DNA of 7,584 bases from Leptospira sp. 96542. GTDB lineage: Bacteria > Spirochaetota > Leptospiria > Leptospirales > Leptospiraceae. Positions 7,019 to 7,584 of this stretch are shown here, in pieces. The notes beneath the pieces are model-generated. The model ran no database searches and had not been told where the DNA came from. It was given only the letters and a program-made list of their open reading frames with translations. Each line of letters starts with the position of its first letter. Positions within the stretch are counted from its first letter, which is position 1. Location: positions 1 through 7,584 of the forward strand of contig JARJFC010000104.1 in the NCBI GenBank assembly GCA_029310945.1, read 5' to 3'. The translations under genes and the position numbers were made by a program.

Positions 7019-7495
7019 ATGCAAATTTTGTTCTTGCAGCGTTTCGATCTTCTGAAATTTCGCGTGAGTTCCGTGGCTTGGCCGGTCCTGACGGCGCTGC
7101 TGGTGGCATGCCTTGCCGCAGGGGCCTCAACTGCTTCCGCCCAGTTCCGCGTCGAAGTCTCCGGCGTGGGCCTGACACAAGTGCCTTTCTCGATCGTGCC
7201 CTTCAAGGGCGAGGCAGGTGTTCCACAGAAGGTCAGTGCCATCGTGCTGGCTGATCTGGAGCGCAGCGGACAGTTCCGCAATGTTGCACTCAAGGCGGAT
7301 GGGCTGGATGAGGGTGCGCGTCCTGACCTAGGGGCTTGGCGTCAGGCAGGTTCTGATGCGCTGATCGCTGGCAGTGTCACGCGCATGGCCGATGGACGTT
7401 ATGACGTGCGGTTCCGGTTGTGGGACGTGGTCGCGGGCAAGGATCTGGGCGGGCAGAGCTTCCTGGTCACTGCGGCTGACCTGCGCTTGTCGGCG
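7019..7495 (+). pseudogene. tolB: tolB, 5' part only (signal peptide and D1 domain), apparently interrupted
   Basis: TolB is a periplasmic protein of the Tol-Pal envelope system; its N-terminal domain contacts TolA and its C-terminal beta-propeller binds Pal. The frame gives a signal peptide (hydrophobic 20-34, cleavage probably after ASTASA at 41) and a mature start QFRVEVSGVG. It then shows the D1 pattern VPFSIVPFKGE, AIVLADLERSGQF, DALIAGSVTRMADGRYDVRF and ends DLRLSA at 154-159. The family normally continues with a helix containing a D-x-x-(F/I)-x-x-LTG-like stretch, then the propeller. Here the frame stays open but reads WHKQKMALIPSG, unlike TolB. No tolA precedes it, only a GT gene. The ATG lacks a clear Shine-Dalgarno, and a GTG at 7064 would give a more usual signal peptide length. 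The product, if made, could not form the propeller. Confidence 0.82.
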
Positions 7496-7584
7496 TGGCA
7501 CAAACAGAAAATGGCCCTCATCCCGTCGGGGCAGGACAACCCCTGGTCATTTGACATACGACTGCATTCATGTTTCGGAGGTTT
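7496..7584. other. Non-TolB sequence joined to tolB; possible end of an inserted element
   Basis: From about 7496 the sequence (starting TGGCACAAACAG) no longer matches TolB. It has a perfect TTGACA at 7551-7556, though no good -10 within the window, and GGAGG at 7577-7581, placed as if a start codon lies just past the edge. That layout, a short untranslated lead-in then a ribosome site, fits the left end of an insertion sequence or other element carrying its own gene. No terminal inverted repeat or target duplication can be seen with one end only, and an assembly join is equally possible. Confidence 0.35.

Noticed and set aside
7100..7113. Lipobox-like LVAC in the TolB signal peptide
   Set aside because: TolB is a soluble periplasmic protein, and a better signal peptidase I site (ASTASA before QFRV) lies ten residues later.
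1..7584. tRNA, rRNA, CRISPR array or complete insertion sequence
   Set aside because: No tRNA-like folds, spaced direct repeats, or transposase coding sequence were found in either strand of the window.

Overview
The window is a lipopolysaccharide (LPS) outer-core and export locus from a Gram-negative bacterium. It most likely comes from a betaproteobacterium of the Burkholderiales, probably Comamonadaceae-like. That placement rests on the TolB amino terminus (mature protein starting QFRVEVSGVG), on MsbA paired with WaaL rather than with LpxK, and on overall codon style. It is an inference from remembered families, not a database result.

Layout. Positions 1-75 may hold the last codons of an unidentified plus-strand gene. 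Positions 83-5098 hold a compact minus-strand operon, in transcription order: msbA (lipid A-core flippase), waaL (O-antigen ligase-type membrane protein), a GT2 glycosyltransferase overlapping waaL by 8 bp, and a GT90 (LpsA/CAP10-type) glycosyltransferase. A 122-bp divergent region (5099-5220) carries a good sigma70-type promoter for the plus strand. Positions 5221-6912 hold two plus-strand glycosyltransferases, a GT2 with a GT7-like C-terminal half and a WaaE/KdtX-type core glycosyltransferase. A hairpin straddling the last stop codon (6892-6931) may end that unit. From 7019 the 5' part of tolB is present, but its homology stops abruptly near 7495. The last 89 bases look like unrelated sequence and end in an SD-like GGAGG.

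How the genes fit together. The glycosyltransferases would add sugars to the LPS core on the cytoplasmic face. MsbA would flip the lipid A-core to the periplasmic face. WaaL would attach a polymer or other glycan from an undecaprenyl carrier. tolB encodes a periplasmic envelope protein and is normally downstream of tolA. Here it follows a glycosyltransferase and appears interrupted, so a rearrangement, an insertion or an assembly join lies at the right edge.

Most of the content is recognisable LPS biology and I see no clearly new system. The points most worth checking are the interrupted tolB, a 7-bp tandem duplication at the msbA start that may have separated MsbA from a better translation start, 7-8 base homopolymer runs in three of the LPS genes, and the AT-rich waaL region next to GC-rich flanks.
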